NCBI GenBank assembly: GCA_021414305.1
Contig: JAIOOS010000023.1
Coordinates: 99,188 to 163,187, forward strand
Direction of reading: 5' to 3'
Source: Burkholderiales bacterium
GTDB taxonomy: Bacteria > Pseudomonadota > Gammaproteobacteria > Burkholderiales > Burkholderiaceae_C
DNA length: 64,000 nucleotides
In this document: piece after piece, positions 17,598 through 26,662 of the stretch
How the letters are laid out: the number at the start of each line of letters is the position of its first letter
How positions within the stretch are numbered: position 1 is the first letter of the stretch
The notes under the pieces: generated by a model
What the model was told of the DNA's origin: nothing
Databases searched by the model: none
The model's input: only the letters and a program-made list of their open reading frames with translations
Made by a program: the position numbers and the translations under genes

Positions 17598-18257
17598 CTA
17601 GCCCGGCGCGGCGGCCTCCTGCAGCAGGCCGCGCCGCTCGATGAACGAGATCACCTCGCCGAGACCGTCCTTCGTCTTCAGGTTGGTCATCACGAAGGGC
17701 TTCTCGCCGCGCATGCGCAGGGTGTCGGCGCGCATCACGTCGAGGCTGGCGCCGACATAGGGCGCGAGGTCGGTCTTGTTGATGACGAACAGGTCGCTCT
17801 TGGTGATGCCCGGCCCCCCCTTCCTCGGAATCTTCTCGCCGGCGGCGACGTCGATGACGTAGATCGTCAGGTCGGAGAGCTCCGGGCTGAAGGTCGCCGC
17901 CAGGTTGTCGCCGCCGCTCTCGACGAAGACGATGTCGGCGTTCGGGTACCTGTCGAGCATCCGGTCGATCGCCTCGAGGTTGATCGAGGCGTCTTCGCGG
18001 ATCGCGGTGTGCGGGCAGCCGCCGGTCTCGACGCCCATGATCCGGTCGGCATCGAGCGCGCCGGCGACGGTGAGCAGGCGCTGGTCTTCCTTGGTGTAGA
18101 TGTCGTTGGTGACCACGACCAGGTCCCAGCGGTCGCGCATCGCCTTGCACAGCATCTCGACCAGGGTGGTCTTGCCCGAGCCGACCGGGCCGCCGACGCC
18201 GACGCGCAGCGGAGGAAGCTTGCGGCTGCGGCCGCGGATCGAGTGGAGTGCGCTCAT
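17598..18257 (-). CDS. ureG: urease accessory GTPase UreG
   Basis: 219-residue SIMIBI GTPase that supplies energy for nickel delivery to the urease active site. P-loop GGPVGSGKT near residue 25, the metal-binding CPH in [17 protein letters not shown] context (written [10 protein letters not shown]), and [13 protein letters not shown] as the guanine-specificity motif. Length matches UreG (about 205-220). Last gene of the urease operon; starts 35 bp after the ureF stop. The N-terminus lacks the histidine-rich extension seen in some UreG proteins, leaving histidine-rich metal storage to UreE. Confidence 0.95.
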   Translation of the reverse strand: MSALHSIRGRSRKLPPLRVGVGGPVGSGKTTLVEMLCKAMRDRWDLVVVTNDIYTKEDQRLLTVAGALDADRIMGVETGGCPHTAIREDASINLEAIDRMLDRYPNADIVFVESGGDNLAATFSPELSDLTIYVIDVAAGEKIPRKGGPGITKSDLFVINKTDLAPYVGASLDVMRADTLRMRGEKPFVMTNLKTKDGLGEVISFIERRGLLQEAAAPG

Positions 18258-18292
18258 GGCAGGAGGTCGGGCGGAGAGTGAAGGGGCGGGGC

Positions 18293-19012
18293 TCAGGAAC
18301 GGAACAGGCGCGAATACTGCGCCTCGTGCTGCGAAGAGACGATCGCCAGCATCGGCGTGAACGCCCGCATCTCGGCGAACGGGAGGGCGAGGGCGGCGTC
18401 GACCGCCGCGGGAATGGCAGCCGCCAGTTTGGCGAGCACGCGCTGCCCGCCGGCCTGGCCGAGCGGTACCGCCTTCATCGCGGCCTGGACCATGTTCTCG
18501 GCCCAGCCGCCGGCAAAGGCGACCAGCACGTCGCGCGCGGGCGCGCCAGTGGCGACGCCGGCGAGGGCGAAGGCGACGGGCCAGGTGGGCGCCGGCCTGA
18601 GCGCTTCGAGCGCGGCCAGGAGCGGGTCGGGCGGATCGACGTGACGCAGCCACTGCGCCAGCGAGCGGCCCATCTGCTCGCTCTGCTGGCGAAACTCGCG
18701 CGTCTCGCGCGTGGTGGCAAACCGGTCGTTGAGCTCGGCGATGCGCGCCAGATCGCCCACCTTCCAGGCGCGCATCGCGTGGGCGACGACGGCGAGGTCG
18801 CTGCGCGTCAGGGCGAGCTCGAGCTGGTCGAGCAGCCAGGCGAGCGCGCCGGCCTCGCCCGCGAGCCGACCGTTCTCGACCGCCGCCTCGAGGCCTTCGG
18901 AGTAGCTGAAGCCGCCTACCGGCAGGCTGGGCGACGCCAGGCGCATGAGCTGCAGGAGCGCCGTGGCGCTCAGTCGCTCATCGGTCGCGGCGGGCGGGTT
19001 GCCGGGATTCAT
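18293..19012 (-). CDS. ureF: urease accessory protein UreF
   Basis: 239 residues, all-helical. Recognised by [20 protein letters not shown] and [10 protein letters not shown] near the N-terminus and by the C-terminal [20 protein letters not shown]. UreF binds UreD and UreG in the complex that activates apo-urease. The ATG at 19012 is where UreF similarity begins. The frame remains open upstream through the ureE gene, so a 424-residue UreE-UreF chain could be made; the intended ureE stop in another frame would overlap this ATG as ATGA. Confidence 0.92.
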   Translation of the reverse strand: MNPGNPPAATDERLSATALLQLMRLASPSLPVGGFSYSEGLEAAVENGRLAGEAGALAWLLDQLELALTRSDLAVVAHAMRAWKVGDLARIAELNDRFATTRETREFRQQSEQMGRSLAQWLRHVDPPDPLLAALEALRPAPTWPVAFALAGVATGAPARDVLVAFAGGWAENMVQAAMKAVPLGQAGGQRVLAKLAAAIPAAVDAALALPFAEMRAFTPMLAIVSSQHEAQYSRLFRS

Positions 19013-19567
19013 CGGTGCGAGTGATCGCCGTGATCGTGACGGTGCGAGTGATCGTGATCGTGCGTGGTCGTGTCCGGCGCGGTCGTGTGCCCCGTGGCCC
19101 GCCGCCGCCGGCCGGGAGGCGTCGTAGGCGCCGGCCTCGGGCTCGAACGGCGCCTCGAGGGCGTCGACGTGAAGTCCCATGCGCTCGAGCATTTCCGCGA
19201 GCACGTGGTCGGGCTCGAGCTGCAGAAAGGCCGGGTCGACCTGCAGCGGCACGTGCCGGTTGCCGAGGTGATAGGCCGCGCGCAGCAGGTCGTGCGCCGA
19301 GCCGTGCGAGCAGGCGGTGATGCGCAGCACCGCCTGCGGCAACGCCCTGACCAGGATCAGCGAGCCGTCCTCGGCCACGAGCACGTCGCCGCCGCGCACC
19401 ATGCCGCCACGCGGCAGGAAGACGCCGAGGCCGCGGCCCTGCGAATCGGTGGCGTCGAAGCGGCTCTTCTGCCGCGTGTCCCAGTCGAGCTCGATGGTCG
19501 CGGCGCGGCGCAGCAGCACCGGGGCGAGGCCGGCGCCGGCGGGGATCAGCTTGCTGGCGATGAGCAT
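19009..19567 (-). CDS. ureE: urease nickel chaperone UreE, frame disrupted in its His-rich tail
   Basis: UreE binds nickel and hands it to UreG. The body (from [11 protein letters not shown], through the Met-rich [13 protein letters not shown] and [11 protein letters not shown], to about residue 160) is normal. The tail reads [19 protein letters not shown] and runs on into ureF without a stop. In the next frame the same bases give a classical tail ([16 protein letters not shown] then stop) whose TGA overlaps the ureF ATG. One extra base near 19061-19075 (for example position 19063) explains both readings. The coordinates given assume the corrected frame; as written, UreE is fused to UreF. It could be a true mutation, a sequencing error or a natural fusion. 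Confidence 0.8.
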
Positions 19568-19657
19568 GGCCGGGAAGGCTACTTCACTTCGGATGGACGT
19601 GTCGGAATGCGAGGCCGGGCCGCGGTTGGAAGCGTTCGCGCAGCCATCAGTCCTGCG

Positions 19658-20803
19658 TCAGCGCGCCAGCAGGTCGACATAGGCGGCATAGCTGAAGCTG
19701 CGGTTCTTCTTCTGCCCCGTGAGCTCGGTCACGATGCCCAGCTCCTCGAGCAGCTTCACCGCCGAAGTCGCCGTCGGGAACGTCGTGGCAAGCTTTCGGC
19801 GCACCTGCTCGATGGTGAAGCGCGGCATGAGAGGCAGCAGCTCGAACAGGCGCAGCCCCACTGCGCCGACTCGCGGGGCGGCCAGCAGGCGGCGGCGGTC
19901 GGCGGTCACCAGGGTGGCGATGTCGACGATGGCGCGCTCGGCCTCGCCAGCGGCAGCTTCCACAGCCTCGAGGAAGAAGGCGATCCAGGCCTCCCAGTCG
20001 CCATCGGTGCGCACCGCTGAGAGCCGCCGGTAGTACTCGCGCTGATGCCGCTTGAGGTATCCGCTGAGGTACATCAATGGTTCCGGCAGCAGCCCCCACT
20101 GCTCCATCAGCGCTGCGATCAGCAGGCGGCCGATCCGGCCGTTGCCGTCCAGGAACGGGTGGATGGTTTCGAACTGCACGTGCACCAGCGCCACGCGCAC
20201 CAGCGGCGGAAGCTTCGGCTGCCGCGCGTGGACGAACTGCTCCAGATCGGCAAGCAACCCGGGCACCCGCTCGGAGGGCGGAGGCACGAATACCGCGTTC
20301 CCGGGGCGCGAGCCGCCGATCCAGTTCTGCGACAGGCGCAGCTCGCCCGGCTGCTTGCCCGCTCCGCGGGCGCCGGCCAGCAGCAGCCGATGGGCGTTGC
20401 GGAGCAGGCGAACCGAGATCGGCAGGCCGCGCGAGTCATGCAGGTTCTCGCGCACGAGTCGATAGGCACGCAGGTAGTTGCTCACCTCCTCGACGTCGTC
20501 GGTATTCGTCACGGCGAGGCCGGCCTCGTCGTCGAACAGGTCGGTGAGGGTGGCCTCCGTGCCTTCGATCTGCGAGGTGAGCAGGGCTTCCTTGCGCATC
20601 GCGCTGTACAGAAGCCACTCGACCGACGGAACGAGGCCTGCCACGCCGGCGAGACGCGCCAGGGCCAGCTCGGCGGCGCGTACGCCTGCTTCGTAGGACT
20701 CGGGCGCCAATGCCGGCCGGGCCGGCGGCAGCGGTCGCGGCACGAAGGCTCGAACCGGCTCACCGAGCGTGGTGACGAGGACGTAGGCGCCGGTGGAACG
20801 CAT
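19658..20803 (-). CDS. Fic family protein (probable AMP transferase)
   Basis: 381 residues. Fic_N-type start (FVPRPLPP, about 20-27), an inhibitory-helix motif TSQIEG (76-81) matching (S/T)xxxE(G/N) in front of the Fic core, and an intact catalytic motif HPFLDGNGRIGR (215-226). This is the class II arrangement, in which the N-terminal helix blocks ATP until relieved. A C-terminal winged-helix-like part (RFTIEQVRRKLATTFPT and after) may bind DNA. Fic enzymes usually transfer AMP from ATP to protein hydroxyls. It sits between ureC and ureE inside the urease operon, with its own AT-rich upstream region, and is not a known part of urease systems. Confidence 0.88.
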   Translation of the reverse strand: MRSTGAYVLVTTLGEPVRAFVPRPLPPARPALAPESYEAGVRAAELALARLAGVAGLVPSVEWLLYSAMRKEALLTSQIEGTEATLTDLFDDEAGLAVTNTDDVEEVSNYLRAYRLVRENLHDSRGLPISVRLLRNAHRLLLAGARGAGKQPGELRLSQNWIGGSRPGNAVFVPPPSERVPGLLADLEQFVHARQPKLPPLVRVALVHVQFETIHPFLDGNGRIGRLLIAALMEQWGLLPEPLMYLSGYLKRHQREYYRRLSAVRTDGDWEAWIAFFLEAVEAAAGEAERAIVDIATLVTADRRRLLAAPRVGAVGLRLFELLPLMPRFTIEQVRRKLATTFPTATSAVKLLEELGIVTELTGQKKNRSFSYAAYVDLLAR

Positions 20804-20839
20804 CGTATGAAGGTCGCCTTGAATGGCCGACCGAGATAC

Positions 20840-20853
20840 TAAAGCATTCTTTA
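20840..20853. promoter_or_regulatory. inverted repeat upstream of the Fic gene
   Basis: Perfect 5-bp arms TAAAG / CTTTA separated by four bases, in an unusually AT-rich stretch 37 bp before the Fic start and 43 bp after the ureC stop. A likely promoter/operator for the Fic gene; the protein's own winged-helix-like C-terminus is a candidate binder (inference). Confidence 0.35.
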
Positions 20854-20896
20854 ATTGATGGCGCGGCTTTTAAAGGCAGGTTTGATCAGCCCGCGG

Positions 20897-22636
20897 TCAG
20901 AACAGGAAATACCGCTGCGCCATCGGCAGCACCGTCGCCGGCTCGCAGGTGAGCAGCACGCCGTCGGCGCGCACCTCGTAGGTCTGGGCATCGACCTCGA
21001 TGTTGGGCGTGCCGCTGTTCAGCACCATGCTCGCCTTGCCGATCGAGCGCGTGTGCCGCACCGGAATCGTCCGCTTGTGCAGGCCGAGGCTGGCGCGCAC
21101 GCCGGCGTCGATCGCCGCCTGCGAGACGAAGGTCACCGACGAGAGCGCTAACGCGCCGCCGTAAGCGCCGAACATCGGCCGCCAGTGCACCGGCTGCGGC
21201 GTCGGGATCGAAGCGTTCGGGTCGCCCATCGCGGCCGCCGCGATCATCCCGCCCTTGACCACGAGCGCGGGCTTGACGCCGAAGAACGCCGGCTTCCACA
21301 GCACCAGGTCGGCGAGCTTGCCGGGCTCGATCGAGCCGACCTCGGGGGCGATGCCCTGGGCGATCGCCGGATTGATCGTGTACTTGGCGACGTAGCGCTT
21401 GACCCGGAAGTTGTCGTTGCGGTCCTTCGCCTCGACGGCGTGCCGACCCTCGGGCGGCGCCAGCCAGCCGCGCTGCGCCTTCATCTTGTGCGCCGTCTGC
21501 CAGGTGCGAATCACGACCTCGCCGACCCGGCCCATCGCCTGGCTGTCGCTCGACATCATCGAGAACACGCCCATGTCGTGCAGCACGTCCTCGGCGGCGA
21601 TCGTCTCGCGCCGGATCCGGCTCTCGGCGAACGCCAGGTCCTCGGCAATGCCCGGGTCGAGGTGATGGCAGACCATCAGCATGTCGAGGTGCTCGTCGAC
21701 CGTGTTCACCGTGTAGGGCATCGTCGGGTTGGTCGACGAGGGCAGCACGTTCGCCAGGCCCGCGGTCTTGATGATGTCGGGCGCGTGGCCGCCGCCCGCG
21801 CCCTCGGTGTGGAAGGTGGCGATGGCGCGGCCCTTGAAGGCCGCGATCGTGTCCTCGACGAAGCCCGATTCGTTCAGCGTGTCGGTGTGGATCGTCACCT
21901 GGATGTCGTGCCGCTCGGCCACGTTCAGGCAGTTGTCGATCGCCGCCGGCGTGGTGCCCCAGTCCTCGTGCAGCTTCAGGCCGCAGGCGCCGGCCTCGAC
22001 CTGCTCCTCGAGCGCCCGCGGCTGGCTGGCGTTGCCCTTGCCCATGAAGCCGAGGTTCATCGGAAACGCCTCGGCCGCCTTCAGCATCGAGTGGATGTGC
22101 CAGGGCCCCGGGGTGCAGGTGGTGGCGAAGGTGCCGGTCGCCGGACCCGTGCCGCCGCCGAGCATGGTGGTCACGCCGCTGGAGAGTGCTTCCTCGATCT
22201 GCTGCGGGCAGATGAAGTGGATGTGCGAATCGATGCCGCCGGCGGTGACGATCATCCCTTCGCCGGCGATGATCTCGGTGCCCGGGCCGATGACGATGTC
22301 GACGCCCGGTTGCACGTCGGGATTGCCGGCCTTGCCGAGGCCGGCGATGCGCCCGGCCTTGATGGCGATGTCGGCCTTGACGATGCCCCAGTGGTCGATC
22401 ACCAGCGCGTTCGTGATCACCGTATCGGCCACATGCGCCGACGCGCGTTGGCTCTGGCCCATGCCGTCGCGGATCGTCTTGCCGCCGCCGAATTTCACTT
22501 CCTCGCCGTAGCCGCCGGCGCGCAGGGTGTAGTCGTCCTCGACCTCGATCACCAGGCCGGTGTCGGCGAGGCGGACGCGGTCGCCGACGGTCGGGCCGAA
22601 CATTTCCGCATAGGCGCGGCGTGCGATCTTGGCCAT
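20897..22636 (-). CDS. ureC: urease subunit alpha UreC
   Basis: 579-residue catalytic subunit, hydrolysing urea to ammonia and carbamate at a di-nickel centre. Seen: DSHIHFICP with nickel ligands His138 and His140, the carbamylated lysine at about 221 in [10 protein letters not shown], further histidines in [12 protein letters not shown] and [14 protein letters not shown], the flap MVCHHLD, and an aspartate ligand in [12 protein letters not shown]. All key residues are present, so the enzyme should be active if matured. Slightly longer than the usual 566-570. Expression of the downstream accessory genes may be affected by the Fic gene that follows after 93 bp. Confidence 0.96.
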   Translation of the reverse strand: MAKIARRAYAEMFGPTVGDRVRLADTGLVIEVEDDYTLRAGGYGEEVKFGGGKTIRDGMGQSQRASAHVADTVITNALVIDHWGIVKADIAIKAGRIAGLGKAGNPDVQPGVDIVIGPGTEIIAGEGMIVTAGGIDSHIHFICPQQIEEALSSGVTTMLGGGTGPATGTFATTCTPGPWHIHSMLKAAEAFPMNLGFMGKGNASQPRALEEQVEAGACGLKLHEDWGTTPAAIDNCLNVAERHDIQVTIHTDTLNESGFVEDTIAAFKGRAIATFHTEGAGGGHAPDIIKTAGLANVLPSSTNPTMPYTVNTVDEHLDMLMVCHHLDPGIAEDLAFAESRIRRETIAAEDVLHDMGVFSMMSSDSQAMGRVGEVVIRTWQTAHKMKAQRGWLAPPEGRHAVEAKDRNDNFRVKRYVAKYTINPAIAQGIAPEVGSIEPGKLADLVLWKPAFFGVKPALVVKGGMIAAAAMGDPNASIPTPQPVHWRPMFGAYGGALALSSVTFVSQAAIDAGVRASLGLHKRTIPVRHTRSIGKASMVLNSGTPNIEVDAQTYEVRADGVLLTCEPATVLPMAQRYFLF

Positions 22637-22692
22637 CAGCTGTTCCTGCCTCCGTCGTTCGAGCGTCCGTGGGCCTCGGGCATGGCGGTGGC

Positions 22693-22803
22693 GGATCGGG
22701 GCGGTGGGGCGCTCTGCGGAGCGGAAGTATTAGGAGGAGAGCCGGCGCGAAGCGGCGGCTCGGGGGACATGGAGCGGAGCAGAGCGACCCGCCGCCCCGA
22801 TCC
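22693..22803. repeat. 111-bp element with 25-bp imperfect terminal inverted repeats
   Basis: The left arm (22693-22717, starting GGATCGGGGCGG) and the right arm (22779-22803, ending CGCCCCGATCC) are inverted repeats matching at 23 of 25 positions. The interior holds a smaller inverted repeat (GAGCCG / CGGCTC, about 22739-22761). The element fills most of the gap between ureB and ureC and has no coding potential. It could be a MITE-like insertion, a REP/BIME-type element or a large regulatory hairpin in the urease mRNA. No target-site duplication was evident to me. Confidence 0.55.
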
Positions 22804-22823
22804 ATCCCGCACTCGGGAACCCT

Positions 22824-23152
22824 TCAAAGCGGCCCGCCCACAAGTCCGCGAAATCCGTGCACGATCCGATCGCCACCGAACGCGACGAGCTCGACGCTGC
22901 GCTGCTGGCCTGGCTCGAAGCGAACGGCCGTTCCGGAGGCGATGTTCAGGCGCATGCCGCGCGCCGCGGCGCGGTCGAAGCGCAGCGCCGCGTTGGTCTC
23001 GGCGAAGTGATAGTGCGAGCCGACCTGGATCGGCCGGTCGCCGGTGTTCTCGACCACGACCGAGGCCGTAGGGCGACCCGGGTTGAGCTCGATCTCGCCG
23101 TCGTCGACGAGCAGGGCACCCGGGGCGGAAGCCGAGGACGATCCGCCGCCGC

Positions 23153-23156
<4 letters not shown>
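22824..23156 (-). CDS. ureB: urease subunit beta UreB
   Basis: 110-residue structural subunit. Recognised by [18 protein letters not shown] near the N-terminus, [17 protein letters not shown] (about 44-60) and the C-terminal [16 protein letters not shown]. It packs with UreA and UreC in the (alpha-beta-gamma)3 holoenzyme. The ATG overlaps the ureA stop (ATGA at 23153-23156). A 187-bp gap follows before ureC, unusual because ureA-ureB-ureC are normally tightly linked; a long inverted repeat occupies it. Confidence 0.94.
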
Positions 23157-23455
<299 letters not shown>

Positions 23456-23579
23456 CGCAGTCGTTCTTGTCGGTCAGGCTCGCCAACCCGGTGCGCCCCG
23501 CAGCGGTGCAGCAAGTCCGGTGCCAGAGCAGAGGGGCCGAACGATCATACGTCGCGTGACCCGCTGAACGTCTCTGCGC

Positions 23580-24410
23580 TCAGGTGCGCCAGACGCGCGG
23601 CGGCGAGGCCTCGATCTGCCACGCGAGCGGCCGCCAGGCGCGCCAGATCGCCGCCAGCAAGTCCATCGCCGGCTCGACCCGCGGCGCCAGCACGCGCACC
23701 ACGATCACGGCCGGATCGACGGCGGTGGCGCCAGCGGTGGCCGCGAGCGGATGGGCGTCGCAGACGGCCCGGGCGGCTTCGAGCAGGGCGTCGCGGCGAG
23801 GGTCGGCGATCGCGCTGCCGGCGGCGAACCAGAGAGTCCCCAGGGCGCGATGGCCGGCCCAGCCGAGCGGCGAGTCGAGCAGACCGGGGGCGTCGCCGCG
23901 GACCGTGCCGCGCTCCAGCCAGCGGCCGGGCAGCTCGATCGACTGGGTGAAGCGGCCGGCGACGAAGGGCTGCTCGGAGGCCGGCAGGCCGAGTGCAGTG
24001 ACGTCCCAGCCGATCATCTCGGCGCCGTCGTCGAGCGCGAACCGCGCCCGGTTCTCGGCGATGCAGCCGCTGTAGGCGAGCGTTTCGAGCGGCAGCCATT
24101 CGAGGCGCGTGCCGGCCTCGGCCTGCACCTCCAGCGATTGCGTCGCCTGCTCGCCCAGGCTGCGATAGAAGCGGGTCGCGCCCGGGGTCGTGACCAGGGC
24201 ATGGGCGCCGGGCTCGAGCGCGATCTCGATGGCGAGCGTGTCGCCGCCGACGATGCCGCCCGGCGGATGCACCAGCACGCTGTGGCAGACCGCGTCGCCC
24301 TCGGGACGAAAGCTCTTCAGGACCCGCAGCGGCCCGTCGTGGCGATCGTGGACGACGGTGCGCCCGGCGTCGCTGCGGTAGCGCAGCGCGAGGCTGCCGT
24401 GCCAGCCCAC
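23580..24410 (-). CDS. ureD: urease accessory protein UreD
   Basis: 276 residues. Family features: GWHGSLALRYRSDAGRTVV at the start, SVLVHPPGGIVGGDTLAI (about 44-61), HALVTTPGATRFYRS (about 70-84) and LEWLPLETLAYSG (about 103-115). UreD is the scaffold that binds apo-urease and recruits UreF and UreG, and contains a tunnel proposed to carry nickel. First gene of the urease operon. The preceding YdcF-like gene on the same strand ends only 31 bp upstream, so a promoter for urease may lie within it or further up. Confidence 0.92.
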   Translation of the reverse strand: MGWHGSLALRYRSDAGRTVVHDRHDGPLRVLKSFRPEGDAVCHSVLVHPPGGIVGGDTLAIEIALEPGAHALVTTPGATRFYRSLGEQATQSLEVQAEAGTRLEWLPLETLAYSGCIAENRARFALDDGAEMIGWDVTALGLPASEQPFVAGRFTQSIELPGRWLERGTVRGDAPGLLDSPLGWAGHRALGTLWFAAGSAIADPRRDALLEAARAVCDAHPLAATAGATAVDPAVIVVRVLAPRVEPAMDLLAAIWRAWRPLAWQIEASPPRVWRT

Positions 24411-24441
24411 GACCCGGCTTCAGCGGCAGCGGGGCGGCACC

Positions 24442-25254
24442 CTAGGCACCGGCCAGCTTGCCGGCCAGCTCGCGCAGGGTCTGGCGCATCTGGCTGAAGC
24501 CGCGCGAGCTCGGCAGCCACTCGAGCGCCGGCGACTCGAGCCGGCGCGCCAGGCCCATCGGCGCGGCCTCGACCTTGATGCCGGCCGGGCCGGCGGCCTC
24601 GTTGAACGCGCGCAGGGCGCGCGGCATGTGATATCCGTGGGTGACGAGCACGATGTGGTCGATGCCCGCCGGCTTGAGCAGGGCCAGCGTGCGCGCCGCG
24701 TTCTCGCGCGTGTCGCGCGAGTCTTCCTCCTGCCACTTGATCGGCCGGTTGAACTCCTCGGCGGCGATCTTGGCCGCGACCTTCGCTTCCGGCGCGGCGT
24801 CGGGCTGGCCCCAGCCGACGCCGCCGCTGAAGGCGACCGGCGCGCCGGTCTCGCGCGCCAGCCAGAGGCCGTAGCGCAGCCGTTCGAGCGAGGGGTACTG
24901 CAGGCTGCTGACGCCGTACTCGGGGGCGAACGGCTCGACCCCGGATCCGAGAATGACGATCGCGATCTGCTTGCGCGCGGCGACGTCGGCGCGGAGCTCG
25001 CGCACCCGGTCGAAGCTCATGGCCGCGGGCGGCTGCAGGAGAAACTGCCCGAGGCCGCGGGCGGCGCCGCTGCTCGCCGAGAGCCAGAGCAGGACGACGC
25101 TGATGAAGATCAGCAGCCAGCCGAGCCCGCGCCGCGGCAGCAGCAGGCGCGCGCCGATCAACGTCAGCAGGAGGAAGGGGACCGGCGGCAGCAGTAGCGC
25201 CGCGAGAACGGGTTTCCACGACTCGATACCGAGCATGACGAAAAGGCTGTTCAC
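24442..25254 (-). CDS. YdcF/ElyC-type DUF218 membrane protein
   Basis: About 270 residues. Two N-terminal hydrophobic helices (PVLAALLLPPVPFLLLTLIG and LGWLLIFISVVLLWLSAS) are followed by a periplasmic DUF218 domain: IAIVILGSGVEPFAPEYG, FSGGVGWGQPDAAPEA and HIVLVTHGYHMPRALRAF. The closest described member is ElyC, which affects cell-envelope and undecaprenyl-carrier metabolism; the biochemical reaction is not settled. A GTG at 25254 is chosen because it leaves a start resembling ElyC; an ATG at 25236 would shorten it by six residues. Transcribed toward ureD. Confidence 0.75.
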   Translation of the reverse strand: MNSLFVMLGIESWKPVLAALLLPPVPFLLLTLIGARLLLPRRGLGWLLIFISVVLLWLSASSGAARGLGQFLLQPPAAMSFDRVRELRADVAARKQIAIVILGSGVEPFAPEYGVSSLQYPSLERLRYGLWLARETGAPVAFSGGVGWGQPDAAPEAKVAAKIAAEEFNRPIKWQEEDSRDTRENAARTLALLKPAGIDHIVLVTHGYHMPRALRAFNEAAGPAGIKVEAAPMGLARRLESPALEWLPSSRGFSQMRQTLRELAGKLAGA

Positions 25255-25379
25255 GTTCTCTGTCGGATGATGGGTTGCGGGGGCTGCAACGGCCCGCGAT
25301 TGTGCCCAAGGGCGGGCCGACCTTGCCGGAATTCGCCGCGGCGCGGCATCATGGGCCGATCCCTTCCCGGAGCCGACCC

Positions 25380-25880
25380 ATGAGCGAACGCGCCGCCGCA
25401 CTGCGACAACGACTGATCCGCAACTTCGACGAGACCCCGAAGCAACGCGAGCTTCGGCCCCCGCTGTACGACACCGAATGCGCCCGGCTCGGCGCCGGGA
25501 CGGCGGCGGTCGCCCTCGGCATGGGCATCGACGTCCTCGCCCCCGGGATGCGCGGCTGTCCCTATCACCTGCATCACGCCGAGGAGGAAGCCTTCGTCGT
25601 GCTCGAAGGGCGCGGCACGCTGCGCGTCGCCGGCGAGCTGCTGGAGATCAAGGCGGGCGACGTCGCCTTCCTGCCGGCCGGGCCCGACTATCCGCACCAG
25701 ATCATCAACACCTCGGACGCGCCGCTGAAGTACCTCTCGATCAGCACCCGGGGGCGGCCGGAGATCGTCGAGTACCCCGACTCGGGCAAGTTCCTGGCGA
25801 TGAGCGGTCTCGGCGGGCAGGGCTTTTCCCGGATGGCGCGTGCCGCGGAAGACCTGGACTACTGGGAGGGCGAGCCCTGA
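25380..25880 (+). CDS. cupin domain protein
   Basis: 166 residues with one double-stranded beta-helix domain (about 45-135). The metal-binding motif 1 pattern is visible: CPYHLHHAEEEAFVVLEGRG gives two histidines and a glutamate, and motif 2 is in PAGPDYPHQIINTSD with a histidine. Such proteins range from enzymes to storage-like binders; function is not predictable. GGAGCCGAC precedes the ATG. The tail LDYWEGEP is seen in a widespread group of small uncharacterised cupins. It is convergent with pdxH, ending 9 bp from its stop. Confidence 0.78.
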   Translation: MSERAAALRQRLIRNFDETPKQRELRPPLYDTECARLGAGTAAVALGMGIDVLAPGMRGCPYHLHHAEEEAFVVLEGRGTLRVAGELLEIKAGDVAFLPAGPDYPHQIINTSDAPLKYLSISTRGRPEIVEYPDSGKFLAMSGLGGQGFSRMARAAEDLDYWEGEP

Positions 25881-25889
25881 CGGGGGCGG

Positions 25890-26525
25890 CTAGGGCGCGA
25901 GCCGCTCGCGCAGCCAGGCGTCGCCTTCGCGGCGGTAGCGCAGCCGGTCGTGCAGGCGCGACTTGCGGCCCTGCCAGAACTCCCAGCTCTCGGGCTGCAG
26001 GCGGTAGCCGCCCCAGTGCGGCGGGCGCGGCGGGCGCAGCATGAACTGCGCGCCGTAGCGCGCCGCGTTGGCGACCAGGGTCGCGCGCGACGGAATCACC
26101 TGGCTCTGCGGCGAGGCCCAGGCGCCGATCCGCGAGTCGAGCGGCCGGGTCGCGTAGTAGGCATCCGACTCCTCGGCCGAGACCTTCTCGACCGTGCCCT
26201 CGATCCGGACCACGCGCTCGAGCTCGACCCAGTGGAACTGCAGGGCCGCGGCGGGATGGGCGGCGAGTTCGCGGCCCTTTCGGCTCTCGTAGTTGGTGAA
26301 CCAGACGATGCCGCGTTCGTCGTAGCCCTTGACCAGGACGATCCGGGTCGAGGGCCGGCCGTCGGCGCCCACAGTCGCCAGGGTCATCGCGTTCGGCTCG
26401 GGCAGCCGGCCGGCGATCGCTTGCTCCAGCCAGCCGGCAAACTGCCGCAAGGGGTCGCCGTGCGACGCCGATTCGTCGAGCTCGGCGAGCTCGTAGCTCT
26501 TGCGCAGGGCGGCAATGTCGGTCAC
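25890..26525 (-). CDS. pdxH: pyridoxamine 5'-phosphate oxidase PdxH
   Basis: 211 residues; oxidises pyridoxine or pyridoxamine phosphate to pyridoxal phosphate using FMN. Seen: [39 protein letters not shown] with FMN-binding [25 protein letters not shown], and the C-terminal [19 protein letters not shown] plus RLHDR. A GTG at 26525 gives the standard length. A TATACT hexamer at 26532-26537 (minus strand) lies only six bases before the GTG, a spacing that suggests a leaderless transcript; no clear -35 or Shine-Dalgarno is present. Confidence 0.93.
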   Translation of the reverse strand: MTDIAALRKSYELAELDESASHGDPLRQFAGWLEQAIAGRLPEPNAMTLATVGADGRPSTRIVLVKGYDERGIVWFTNYESRKGRELAAHPAAALQFHWVELERVVRIEGTVEKVSAEESDAYYATRPLDSRIGAWASPQSQVIPSRATLVANAARYGAQFMLRPPRPPHWGGYRLQPESWEFWQGRKSRLHDRLRYRREGDAWLRERLAP

Positions 26526-26662
26526 CTGCCGAGTATAGGAAGGGGCGCGGGCCGGCGCAGGCGCGCGACTTGCCCGGCGATTCAGCGGATTTGTGCTTAC
26601 GGGGAAGGCCTTACGTAGACCTACCACTTCCTCATTCGACGGCCCTCTCCCATCCTCGGACC

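Noticed and set aside
19568..20896. Transposon carrying the Fic gene
   Set aside because: No transposase, terminal inverted repeats or target duplication could be seen around the Fic gene; the mechanism of insertion is open.
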